The position numbers and the translations under genes were made by a program. From assembly GCA_032622095.1 (NCBI GenBank), contig CP136069.1, positions 125,383,450 through 125,447,449 on the forward strand: a stretch of DNA of 64,000 nt. Direction: 5' to 3'. Source of the DNA: Siphonodentalium dalli. Its lineage: Eukaryota; Mollusca; Scaphopoda; Gadilida; Siphonodentaliidae. Shown piece by piece: positions 39,401 to 53,320 of the stretch; the first letter of the stretch is position 1, and every line of letters begins with the position of its first letter. The notes beneath the pieces were generated by a model. The model saw only the letters and a list, made by a program, of their open reading frames with translations. It made no database searches and was not told where the DNA came from.

Positions 39401-42400
39401 TTCTTCTGTCGTGAGTTCTGTTGGTTGTGCGATGTTGTCACAATATTTATCCTCATGATGTTCTTTTGGAGGAAGGGTGGAATGGGGAGGGATATGACAT
39501 ATACTGGCGAAGCTCTGCTTAAAAGGCTAGTGGGTTGTATTCCGTTAATTGGGGATGTGATGTCCTGGACTTTGGGGTTCAGGGTTTAGTAATGACGATT
39601 GAGTGAAGTGATATGATTTTTATTTAAACTTCAAACTTGGCACGTCTTCTTTGAGATTTTCTTTGGCATAAAGCGACGTTGACGTCCATCAATAGTTGTG
39701 TGACGTCCTTTTCTTTCCTTTTCAAGCCACTTTCTTTGTAAAGGAGAGTGAATATCGTCCGCATTTGTGGTTGCGGATGTTGCGATGCTTTTCGCGGATG
39801 TGTCTGTCTCGTCCGGTTCTGTGTTTGAATGATTTGTCGCAGAGATTGCAATCAAAAAGGTCCATCTTAATTGTGTTAATGGATGGAATGACGTTACGTT
39901 GCCACTTTCCTGTGGTGGCGTTTCGATTGTGATGTCATCACTAGCAACAGGTGTGGCTGTGTGTGAACAGGAAGCGGAAATGGATAAATAACGAGAGGCC
40001 GATCACGATCGGCAGATGTTTAACCCATACCTTGGCGATAGCGATTAGCTATTTTCATAAATCCTGACACCAACCTTTTCAACAATTCACACCTTACTAT
40101 TAAAGGTACTCAATCCGATTAAGCATCCCTCAGTTACTATTTATATGGCTTCAGGGGTAAAAAATATTTTATTCAAATCGAGGAACCCATTCATCAAAGC
40201 TCAGAGTGAGCAGATATTGATTTTTTAAATCTATTATTTTTAACCACCTGGAATATTTAGTGGCCCAGTAAAAGTCAATGAGAAGACCAAATAGCAGATG
40301 AAGATGGATAACTCTAAAATCAAGTGGCTTTTTTGTGTTTTTTGTGTCAGATATATGACAAACCGGCAAAAATTCATTGTGCAAAATGTTGATAAATAAC
40401 AGGTTTTGGGCAATTTTATACTTTAGTGGACTGTGGTTAGCATTATTTTTGGGCAATTAATCGATTCTGATAACTGAAGCGGCATTTCAAAACTAGAGGT
40501 GGGATTTGAGAATGGTCAGATTGAAAATATTAGTGTCATTACATTGGATAGCACACTGTATGTCTATGGAATGGGTGGGTTAATTTTGTTAATGACATGA
40601 TATATAAATATTATCAATAACAAATATTTGAGATATCAAATGAGATAGCAAACTGATCAAAATAGTCTATAAATGAATGTAATTGGATTTAGAAGCCCAT
40701 ACAATAAGTCAGTCTCAAGTATACAAGCAACATTATTATTATCCTGCACCCCAAATGCAATAGAGGGAATTTCAAAATAAAACATTTCCTCTGTTTTTAG
40801 AAATCCTTAATGAACCTGGCTCAAAGTGAAAGGTATAATTTAATATCTGCCAATCGGGTATCATGTGTCTATGGAATGGGTTAATTTTAATCCCAAAATC
40901 CATGCAAGATAAAAGTGGATCACCATCAACCTGTACATACAATCAGAGAAGAATCAAATGAAAGCATCAAAACCATATGATGTGTGGAGAGGGTTAATCA
41001 TTTTCAATGATACCATATGGTGGAACTACCCAATGGGTGATTTAATTTTATTCTAAGATAAGACACAAGAGTCTGTAAACACCAGCTGCTATCTGACAAT
41101 GTCAATACACTGTACTGATCCATAGCTAATAACTGACTGCTCTGTGGGAATGACTTTGTCTTAATGTTATTTATTATCTCTATGGTATGTAGTGTCCAGT
41201 TAAACATTGCCAATAATACACTCTGTGTTATGTGAGATCTTCTCTTCTCACAATGCAGGCTTACTTATCAGTCACTTTAATTTTAAATGACCATAACTCT
41301 GTTAAAATATACCGGATCAAACTCAAATTCGAACCTGATCTGTATTTCGGGGTGAGGACCAGATGTACCAAATTTGGTGCTGATCAGATGAAAAATATTT
41401 AAGTAAACACAGCTTGGATGAATTCTATTTAAAAACAAGAGCAGAAAGGGTTAACTAAACGATACCAAAATCCATACAGATAAAGAACGTGCTAAGAAAA
41501 ACCTAGGTAAGAAATATGAGGCATATCAGAAGAAAATTGTTTGACTTAGATGCATCAGATAGCATTTGTGTGCAGGGTTAATTATTTTCTAAACCGATCA
41601 ACCAATCGATACCAAAAACTATACAGGTGAGGGGTGTATCATCATAAACCTACATTTCAAATATGAACACAATCGGTCAAAAAATACTTAAGTTATGGCA
41701 TCGGATAGAACATGACTATGTGCGGATGCAAAGTGTTAATAATTTCTAAACTGATCAACCGATCGATACCAAAAACTATACAGGTGAGGAGTGTGTTATC
41801 ATAAACATGCACATAAAATTTTGACACGATCCGATAAAAAATATTCAAGTAATTGAATCGGATAGCAAGTGTCTACGGACAGACGGACGGACGGACAGAC
41901 GGACAGACGGACAGACGGACGGACGAACGACGGATGGTTGATCCGGACGTCAGCATTATGTGTACCATACATGGTATGGGTACACATAATAAAAAGGTAT
42001 ATGACTAGAAGTCCTTCCTGTTCAAACCGAGTGGGGTCAGGGTTCGGAGGGCGAATATCCAGTGGATTTCGCGTGTTTTACGGGGTTGGGTTCCCGAATC
42101 GCTCTCTGGGTCATAGTTCAAGATCTCAATGACCTGATATAGAAGGTTGCTTGTATCGTGGTCTGGTAGATTGAAGTGGAACGCTACCAGAGTATCTCTA
42201 TTATGTCGAATGTCGGCCAGGTGTTCTGTTAGGCGTGTGCTGAATTTGTGCTTGGTCTCCCCTACGTATTGGGAGTTGCATTTCAATTTATATTTATACA
42301 CAAAAGAAAAGACACAATGAACCAACATACTTATTTCAACTTACAAGATAACATTGTTTTTAACAGAAATAAACAAACACACATAATGATAGCAGATTAA

Positions 42401-45400
42401 TATATTATCATAATAATGCATAATATAATCTAATAATGTATAATATGCCCCACTGTATGACTGAGATGAAAAAGATAGAATGAACAGTCCTGCAATATTT
42501 TTCATTGTTTCTTATTTCTAGGTTTGTAGTTAAACACTCTCAAAATTATGTTGTGTTGTTCTATTTGTTTCCAATTGATATACCGGTATATGTTAGGGCC
42601 CTAGTAATTATAATTAATCTCTACATTAATTATTCATTTGGTATTATGAGATCCCACCTGATAACCAGGTTGATTTGATCAAATTGTCACTGTTCCTATA
42701 CAGTATTGTGTAATTTCGCTTTAATTTGATTGAAATACTAAAGTCTGAAGGCTGAATGGTAACAAACCTGAACTATTTGAAGTTTTTACAGACGAAAGCT
42801 AGATAGAACCAAACATACTTTACAGTATGATTCCAACTGTTAAACTTAAATCTTTTTGTAAACTTAAATGTCTTATGTCAATATATATAAATACATAAAT
42901 CTTGTGTATCTTGTCATAATGTGAATTGGGACCTGAATTAAAAAAAAAAAAAAAAAAATAAAATTTTTTGGCCTTAAATTTGTTTGGGCGCCCAAACTCA
43001 ATGTCCCCAAACCGGGTATATGGGAGTCGAAAACGGGCTGGGTCAGGCCCTGACATTAGACGTGAAAGGGGAAAAGTAAGGAAATGAATCGGGGGGAAAA
43101 AGAGATTTTTTTTATATTAGTTAGGCCATAACATTGCGGACGCGTCACGAAAAGTCCCATAAAATCTGAGTTGAGCTTTCTGAGTTTTTTTCCATATAAA
43201 AAAATAAACTTTTATATTATTCACAATCATGGGAATAATGGGATGCTGTAACAATTTTTCAGCAGAAACATATACAAAATGTACTCAATATTATTCAATA
43301 CACAGTTCTCAAACCAGAGATACCAACTCAAAGGGGGTATTTGAATGAATTTCACAGATATGCAAATAAAATAACATTATGACCTCAAAAAATGACAATT
43401 TTTCAGGCAAACTGTCGTATTCGATGTCAAATTTGTCGGGCTTCTCATTACGCAGACGCGAGACATTTGTTTTGAAAACTTCACAGACATCACTCCTTCA
43501 CTATAATATGTGGAATTAGCGACTATACCTATGATAAGTGGTCAATACTTGCAAAAACATAACCCTACCCCCTAAACTGGCTCTCGTCGACTTTGTCACA
43601 GTTTAGTCATCCACCAGTCCAAGCGTTTGATGAAGAAAACACCACATGATGATAATTGTTAAAAAGGTGTTAAGAGCACGAAACTTGGAAGATATGTTCC
43701 TTATATTCTACTGCTCATTTTCAGATGTGGCGACATTCATGACAGGCCTTCTTAGCAATGGTTGCTAGGCAACTATCCGGCATCGAAGTAATGCATATGA
43801 CTGATATTATATGTGAGTTCTAACAAACTAAACTATATCGGGTAGCGTTTTTATGGTGAAAATAATTAGAAGTTGTTGGTTTTGACCTGACTGACAAATT
43901 ACCATATTTCTTACTTACAGGGGGGTGATTGTTGCTAGGGACACACCCAAAATCTAAAAATGCTCATATGACTGATATTATGGTAGTTTTAACAAACTAA
44001 ACTGCACCAAGTGGCACTTTTATGTTGAAAACAATTATAATAGTTGTTGTTAGTGTTGAGCTGACTGAAAAAAACATATAATTCTTACTTATATGAGTGG
44101 TAACTGTTGCCAGGTACCCGACATACAAAAATGCACATATGACTGATATTATGGTAAACTCGTTTTTTTATGGTGAAAACAATTGTAAATGTGAGCCTAA
44201 CCAGAATGTGCTACAAATTTAGTTTTCATATGGGTACAATGGGTACAATTATCAGTTATGCTCCATTATCAGTTCAGTTATTGGGAATTCAAATTGAGAG
44301 TTGAAAAGTTGTTGCTTATGTTTAATATGAGACATGATCATGATAGCTATACAAGCCATTGACCCACACAGCTAGATATATAATGTAAGTCACAGACCCA
44401 GTCTACTATATATGAAGAAAATAGGGCCAGCCACCAATATGTTAGTCATAGACCTAGCCCACAATAGTTAGGTTAGGACCCTCCGACCCAGGCACATGTA
44501 GGTAGTCATATGACCATGTCCATACATTTAGACTATGGACATAGGATATATGTATAGCCCATGCAGCAGGCCGCTATATATAAGCCCCAATATATTGGCC
44601 TCGGATCCAGGCTCTATAAACAAGGCATACATCATTTAACCACGACGTTAGACGGGTGATACCTGGTCACCGAGGTCGCAATGGAGCGATGCTGTGTTAT
44701 AGAAATACAATATTATAAAGTTATTATACAATGTTGTGTACAGTATGTGTTTTTCTTGTACGAGTCCAGGTTGTGGTGAAAAGTCATATTGGACGAGACA
44801 CGCCAGTGTCGAGTCCAATATGACTTTTCACCACAACCTGGACGAGTACAAGAAAAACTCATACTGTACACAACATTGTATAATGACATTTTTATTATCC
44901 ATCTGTATGTTTATCCAAATTTTGGAAATAAAACATTTGTGGTTATTTTTGGTATTTTTCAGCACTTAATTCTCTATAAAAGCCTGTACCATATATTGAT
45001 CATCAGAAAGCATGATTTGGAAAAGTAAACACGGAAGTGAGAAAAAAATTCAATGCGGAAGTGAAACGTCTGCTCAAATCCATCACAATTTCACCGATTC
45101 ATTTCTCAATAGAGTTAATTCGTGACGTCACGGAGTCCAATATGAGAAGTCATATTGTACAGTCGGGAGTCCAATATGACTTTCGGGAGTCCAATAATAT
45201 AACTTTTTCCAGGACTATCACGTGGCGGCTTTTGCCCAATCGGAAATGGTGTTAGTTAAGGGATGGATTATAATATAAAGTTATTATACAATGTTGTGTA
45301 CAGTATGAGTTTTTCTTGAACGAGTCCAGGTTGTGGTGAAAAGTCATATTGGACGAGACACGCCATGCAGTGTGGATTCAAATATGACTTTTCACCACAA

Positions 45401-48400
45401 CCTGGACGAGTACAAGAAAAACTCATACTGTACATAACATTGTATAATGACATTTTTATTATCCATCTGTATGTTTATCCAAATTTTGGGAATACAACTT
45501 TAGTGGTTACTTTTGGCATTTGTCGGCACTTAATTCTCTATTAACACCTGTATTGATCATCATAAAGCATAATTGGAACAGTAAACACGGAAATGAAAAA
45601 CAAAATTCAATGCGGAAGTGAAACATCTGCTAATCCACCAGTGTTGCGCGTGCATCACAATTTCACCGATTCATTTCGCAAAAGTTAATTCGTGACGTCA
45701 CAGATTCCCGATTAAAAAGTCATATTGCACACTTGGGAGTCCAATATGACATTCGGGAGTCCAATATGACTTTTTCCAGGACTATCACGTGGCGGCTTTT
45801 GCCCAATCGGAAATGGTGTTAGTTAAGGGATGGATAATAATATTATTATGACTTTATGGCGATGGACCCAACAGATTATACATGTTGTATGATATCTAAG
45901 TTGCATGAGGTCAAGGATCATGACACTGTTACATGGTGCAACTACCCAACTGCCCATAGGTAGGCCATGTACTCAGCTACCATAGACAAAGTCCCATGCA
46001 TAACACATTATTACACCATGGATTCATGACCCTATATATGGTATGAACATATGGGACAGTTATGTGACAGACCCACCTATATGTAGATATTGGACCGATG
46101 CAACATATATGAAGGTTATGGATGGAGGCACCTATAAATAGTCCATACACACATGGCACTGTAGGTTTGCCATAGACACATGCCCATATGTGTAGACCAT
46201 GGATCCAAGCCAATATATGTATGCGATATAGCATTTTACCCAGGCATAAGCAGGTGTCTATATGTAGGATATGGACCCATCCTTATACGTGAAATATCTA
46301 CACCAAGGACCCAGATACGTTTATGTAGTGCTAATACACAGGTGACTATAATTATGTATGCATTGGATACATGTCACTAAATATAAGCTACGGAATCGGC
46401 GTTATTAGTCAGTTCATAGATCCACATATATGCTGGTAGCTAGCTAGGCAATCTGACTGATCCACATATACAGTAATGGCATTACTGTATAGGAAATGCA
46501 TGGATCCCAGGCCCCTACAGGCAAGTAATAGACCGAAATGCCTGTGCATGGATCCATGTCTCTATATGCATACCATGTGCGTATGCCCGTATACAGCAAT
46601 TCTACCAAGGCCCTATAGGATGGAGGTCCCTATAGATAGGCTGTGTGCAACCACTATACTAGTAGCTTAGACATGAACCCAGGCTCACATAGATAGGAAA
46701 TTGAGACAGCTAGGCTACTATGGACAGCTATGCATGTATCCAGGCTGATTTAGTTATGCCTTATCCAACATAATTACCAGGCATTTATATGTAAGACATG
46801 AACCCATCCCATGTATGTACATGCTACATGACTATCTAGGTTATCATCACAGCCAAACATATGCCATGGACCCATGTGAACACCACATGTAGTGCAAATA
46901 CACAGACCTGTACTTATAGTTATGAACTCATGACATGTTCCCAGGTCGATACAGAAAATCCATAGAACCAGCCATAAATAGTATATCAACAGTCCAGGCC
47001 CCTGCCTATGACATGGACACAGTAGTTAAGACATGTCATTGGATGCAGTTCCATATAGATAGGTCATGAACCATGGTAACTATGGGTTGGTCATGGACCC
47101 ATGGGTGCCCATGTAAATAGGAAATGGGCACCGGTTCCAAAAGGTAGTTCATGGTATCTCAGTCTGAAATATGTGGGCCATGCTCCTGTACGAGCTCCTA
47201 CAGACTTGTAAAGGACCCATGCCAAGTATTGATATATATGTAGTTATATGGCATGGATGGGAAGGACACACAGTTAGTTCCTACCATTTACATGTATCAA
47301 CTAGTATTCCGGATGCTACCACACAGTGATAAAGTATTCTGCATGGATGCCATGGTCCAATGTAGCGCGAATGTCGGATTCCAGGGGGGGTGGGGGGTCA
47401 GGTGGTATCGACATAAATGTGGGTCAATATTTTAACATGTCTCATTAAAATGTATTCCAACAATCGTTTTATGGCAGATACAATCTTAGACTTCATACAT
47501 GTATGTCATAAAAATAACTAAATAGTCAATAGTCAGTAGTTTTGTTAATGGTAGGTGGTTACTTAATTAGCAACATTTAAATCTCAATACTAATCTGCCA
47601 CATGAGAATTTTTGCATCAGTACACAATTTATAAATACAACAACCTTTATTGATGCATTATTATCAATATAAGCATAATATGGCATATCATGAATCAATT
47701 ATATCATGTAAATTGCCAGAAAGTTGAAGAAACTCATACAGTATTATGAAACAGTGATATCAGTTAAATTACCAGAAAGTCATACAGATGGTACATGTAT
47801 GTTTTCAATGGTGGCTATGTCCTTAGAGACCATTACACCACCCGTTAAGTAATGAATGCGGTAAATTTACTGTCATGTCCAAACTAACAACAAATATGAT
47901 AATTGTTTTCAATATTAAAAAAGATAAATGACAGTTTAGTTTGTTAAAACTCCCACCATAATATCAGTCATGTGTGAATTTTCTATTACGGATATGTCCC
48001 CAGCAACCGTTACCACTCCTGTAAGTAAGAAATATATAGTAATTTGTTTTCAATCGAACCCACACTAACAACAACTATTACAATTGTTTCACCATAAAAT
48101 GATAATGATAGTTCAATAAGTTCATATTAGTTTGTTAAAACTACCATAATATCAGTCAGCTCGGCATTTTTCAATTTTGGGTATGTCCCTAGCAACCGTT
48201 ACCACCCCTGTACTAGTAAGTAAGAAATATGGTAATTTTCCAGTCAGATCCACACTAACAACAACTAATATTATTTTCACCATAAAAATGCTACATGAAG
48301 TAATTTAGATTGTTAAAACTGCCATAATATCAGTCATATTTGTATTTCTTTGATGTCGGATAGTTGCATAGCAACCATTGCTAAAGAAGGACCTGCCACG

Positions 48401-51400
48401 ATGTCTACACATCTGCAAATGATCAACAGTGTCTAAGGAACCTATGTGCCAAGTTTCATGATTTTATCACCATTTGCACAATTATTACACCTAACGCCTT
48501 GACTATTATGTGGTCTTTTTGCCTTTCAGACACTCGAAGCCATGGCGTACGTTTTAGGGGGTAGTGTTATGTTTCTGGATATAAAATCTTAAGTATGGTG
48601 ATGTTTCGATATATCTTATAACTTTCCTTTTCTGATTTAACCTCTGTTGTAGCATAATGGTTCATATTTCAACTCATTTCGTCTGAATATCTTTACTTGG
48701 CCCTCTTTTTTTGAATCATCATGCGATTTATATGCCCTCTTCAGTAATAAATGTCCATCACAATTATGGAATATCGACTGGCAGTAAGCTCTAGCATCAA
48801 TTACACATATCTAGAGACACCTGCTCCACGATAGACGGGTATGTTTGAAGATTGAGCCTAAATTAGCCTACATATGACAGCATTTGCATATGGTCTGATG
48901 GAATTTCGTCAGAATTTAAAAAGCTCAACTCGGATTCTAGGGGACTTTTGCCATATTGTCCATAAACATCTTCGTAGTAATCCCCAATTGTTTTCCCTAA
49001 TGTGCCTGTACCATATACTCTGGTTATTGGATGTTCACATTATAATCTATTGATATCATTATATTACTTGCAACTATTGCAATAAAATCTTCATAATTTC
49101 AAAACAGGACAAAACACCTAATTAATGGTATAAAACTATCAAATAATAGTGTTCATTTATAACACTACTTCAAGAGTATAAGGGGTAATTAATCAATACC
49201 AAAATCCATACAGATGAGGAGTTTGCTTAGGAAAACCTATGTAAGAAATATAAGGTAAATCAGAAGAAAAGTATTTGACTTATTGAATCGGTTTGAAAGG
49301 GTTAATTATTTAAAAACTATACAGGTGAGGCATGTGTCATCATTAGCCTGCATATAAAATATGAACACAATCAGTCAAAAAACACTTGAGTTATTCAGGC
49401 ATCAGACAGAACATGACCATGTATGGATGGAAAGTGTTAATCATTTCTAAACCGAACAACGATCGATACCAAAAACTATACAGGTGAAGGTTGTGTCATC
49501 ATAAATATGCACATAAAATTCGAACACGATCCGATAAAAAATACTTGAGTAATCGTGTCGGATAGCAAGTGTCTATTGACAGACATACTGACAGACAGAC
49601 AGACGGATGAACGTCAGATGGTTAAAAATTTATCCGGATGTCGGCATTATGTGTACCATACATGGTATGGGTACACATAAAAACTAACCACAGATGCAGG
49701 TAAAATGAGCTAGTAAAGCAAGTTAGTATTATTTATAAATATCACAGTAGCTACAATAATTATCTAAGCGACAGCCGGAAACTGCGGTTAATATTTCTGC
49801 ACAGTCATCAAACTACAAGCATCTGTCATCAAAGCATACATAATATTTTGGACTGTATCCTTGTCAGCAACAATAATGCACCACAAATTAATCCATTGTC
49901 AATCATAATCGGCTGAATCAACCTACATGTACATGAACATAATTATTGTCTTATACTGGCTGGTCATAAAACACCAACATCATAAATACGTACTAAAAAT
50001 GTCGCCAGTAATATGCATTGTTACAACGACTGCATTCATGATCCAAACACACAATGGGGTTGTAAAAACTATTTTATAATTACCTTTTGCTGTTTTGCGC
50101 TAAGTGACGGTATTGATCTACTCTGAGAGCCTGTTAATACAAATTACTTATACCAGCCTCAATGAAAACTATAGAATAACTCTTTTTTCTGACTGTCATA
50201 TTTTAAGGGATTTCCCGGGGGGGGGGGGGGGGGGGGGGGGGGCAGGAAAAAACTCCAGGATACAAGGTCCGGGTGGGTGGGTGTGTCTGAGCGCCGATAG
50301 CAGATTCTTCCAATGACATGTAAAAAAAAAATTCCAAATCCATGTTTAAAGATAAATTATCAATACATACATGTACTAAAATGATTTTAAATGTACAGGC
50401 TTAATATAAACATGACCAAAATAGATCATTAATCAAGAGAAAGGGGCTCCTAGTTTCAATATTTGCCCAATATTTGTTCTTTTATAACACAAAATCATGG
50501 GGTGGGTCCCACGGCGGGATTATGTGATTATGTGACAGTCTGGAGGCCCATTGAAATAAAGTAATGGTGTTTGCATGATTGTATGTTTGTGTTGACAAAT
50601 GCTTGAACTTTCTCAGAATAATCAATTAATATATTGAGGGATGCCCAAACTGTGAAAAAGGGATTAGTGCACGTGGCCGATGCGTGTACTCATTATATCT
50701 GTTGACATGCGTGGCCTTAATTTACTAATTAGCCACGTTGTCACATGCGGGAGAAATGGGTGGTTATCTGTATTTTAGATGTTTTTGCTCTAACAAGGAA
50801 AAATTGCTCTGAAAAAATCAGATTATCCATCAGTTCTCATTGTTATTTTTGATATTCAATTATCGCTGTGATACCAATGATGGGACCTTGGATTAATGGG
50901 ACCTACCAATATAATGAAAAGCTGAGTAATTGAACATACCATGCTAATTATTACAAAACAAGTATACATCTCATCTTATGCCCTTATGCATCGTCCCTAT
51001 ATAGGTGCCTGCTCTATATACATGATGATGGATTACATGTGTCTCATGTATACTACAATGACATAAAGCAGGAACATATATACTAGTAGATACATCACAT
51101 AATGTCTGTGCAGGGGAGGGAGGGGTGAGGGTTAAATGGTAGTACTAGTGCAGCTAGGGGTGTGTGGCCAAGCAGCGAGTGCATTACAAGCCCAAGTGTT
51201 TCTTTTTCATTTGCAAAGAATAAAAGTATTTTATCAGTGTGTTCTTCCATTTGTTTGTTATTAGATAATGGAACAGACTGCATATGGAAAATTTTATAAT
51301 TAACCAGCAGGGTTACCCGGTGCTGCCCAGGTTAAAGTGATGTGAAACCCTCTGCTGTGGACATTTGTTTGAAATAGAGAATATTCTTGCTCAAAGTGTT

Positions 51401-53287
51401 ACACATATTCTCATAAATTGTATATCCAAATGGCATCACAAAACGTCATTCTTATACAGTAATGCTCTAATTAATCGACTCCTTAAACACAGCAGAATTA
51501 TGGGTAAATATGGCTTGTTGCCATTCATCGGAAAGCTCTCGGGGAGAGCTCTCCGATGAAGGCAACATGCCATATTTCCGACTAAATCCTGAAAAGTTAC
51601 CCATAATTCTGCTGTGTTTAAGGAGTCGATTAATTAGAGCATTACTGTACATGGATTATAAGTATAGTGGGTCACCTTGTTGGAGTGATTGTCTTTTTGT
51701 TTATCGCGATTAATTTGTCCCACCAATAAAGAAGTATATATTTATTTATTTAAAACTGCTTGTACTTCAGACGTTATCAGTTTTTATATCGTACAGTCCA
51801 CGTGGTTGGAATTGACATTTGTTTGTTTTTTAAATATTTTTTATTGAGATTAAAACATGAACATATCATAAACACATTACTTCGAAAAATAAAAGACAAC
51901 AATTGGGTTTTGCACAGAGAGATGTACAAATAAATATAGTGGGTTAGACTAAGATTTTGAGGGCACCTGTTTTATCATATCTCCATGAAGATACATGTAC
52001 ATACTAGTATGTTTTAAAGACATGTCCAGGTGCGAGATCTCTGTTCATGGTGCTATACTGACGATATAATTATTCTCTGTTTAAAAGAAATGTTGCTATT
52101 TATAAGATGTACATGTTCAGGACAGAGAGCGAGATTTTAAGCTGTTTATGTTAGGCTATGAGTCTGTTGTAGATTGGATGATCATGAAAAGCCATGTGCT
52201 ACAATGTACTGACTGTTTTCTTTTTAATATCTCAGAAGAAATATATGACTGTACACTCACTGTGACTATTTTTTAACAGGCCTTCTATACACTTCCACCT
52301 TATTGAGCTGGATTCAGTTCTTCCCCACATAATACATAGACAGGCTCCACATACAAGGATAAATTTAAGCATTAAAGATCTAGACATATTGCTTGTTTAA
52401 AAAAAAAATTCCCCACCTGTCTACCTGGAATTTTTTGGTTCCATAATAGGAAACGAGCAAGTTTTGTTTTGGCCTTAGCTACAATATAGCTACTGACATA
52501 TCATGATTGATGTACTGTCAATAAAGTGGCATATCTGTACAGCATTGTGATCAATACTGAGTTCACCCGATTTGCATGCCACAGCTAGTAGACAGTACAA
52601 AATACATGGTTATCAGTTTTACCATAACTCTGGAATTTTAAAGCTTGAGAAACTCAAGTTCTTAAATAATTTTGATACTATTAATTTTATTTTAGACAAT
52701 ATTACAAACGTTTTTAAATTTTATCTGGGTATGGTCGATTAATTGGGAAATGATCAGTGCTATATAGCAATCACAGAATAAAACAAAAATATAAATTATA
52801 AACACAGATTTCACAGTGACCAGTCTAGTTTAAAACTTTCCAACACATTTCGATGTATTCGTTGTGTGGAATTTGGTGGGGAAATTAAATGGTCACTCAG
52901 GAAAATGTATAAGTTTGTGACTCCCATTTGTGTGAAGTGTCAAGAAAATGGGTTGCAGCCAGTTGTTGCCAGGAAATATACAAATTGAATACATACATGT
53001 ATATTATTCCTTCAACAGTTCTTGGTAAACCTACAAATTGTAAAATCAGTCCCGTTTGTAATGCGGGCCTTTTGTAAAGCATCTTACACATATATATATT
53101 AATACTGAATACAATTAATGGGGAGTGTAATCCAACAATTTTGTACATCTAATTATCTATCCACTCTGAATGTGTGTCAATATGTTCCTTCCCTCTATTT
53201 TTGAATAATATTTAAGACGGTATATGACCACTCGGTTGTCAAAATATCATAAATACAGCTTGGAGCACCTCCGAGCGGGGTGTGAAG

Positions 53288-53320
<33 letters not shown>

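Larger units (their letters stand above)
43140..48965. mobile_element. ~5.8-kb foldback element with ~1.1-kb inverted arms
   Basis: The left arm (about 43140-44250) is the reverse complement of the right arm (about 47800-48965). Shared strings, reading outside to inside: AAAAGTCCC, GAGTTGAGCTTT, ACCCTACCCCCTAAA, AGCAATGGTTGCTAG, CAACTATCCG, TATGACTGATATTAT, ACCATATTTCTTACTTAC, GTTGCTAGGGACA. Each arm carries 3-4 tandem units of roughly 185-200 bp. The core is a degenerate minisatellite plus a palindromic insertion. No coding sequence is seen. The termini and target duplication are not resolved. Confidence 0.75.

Noticed and set aside
42820-43056. 78-codon minus-strand frame with a phenylalanine run
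   Set aside because: It spans a poly-A tract and repeat ends, with no coding signal.
45977-46989. Frames in the 46-47 kb minisatellite
   Set aside because: The degenerate repeat core gives chance open frames on both strands with no family features.
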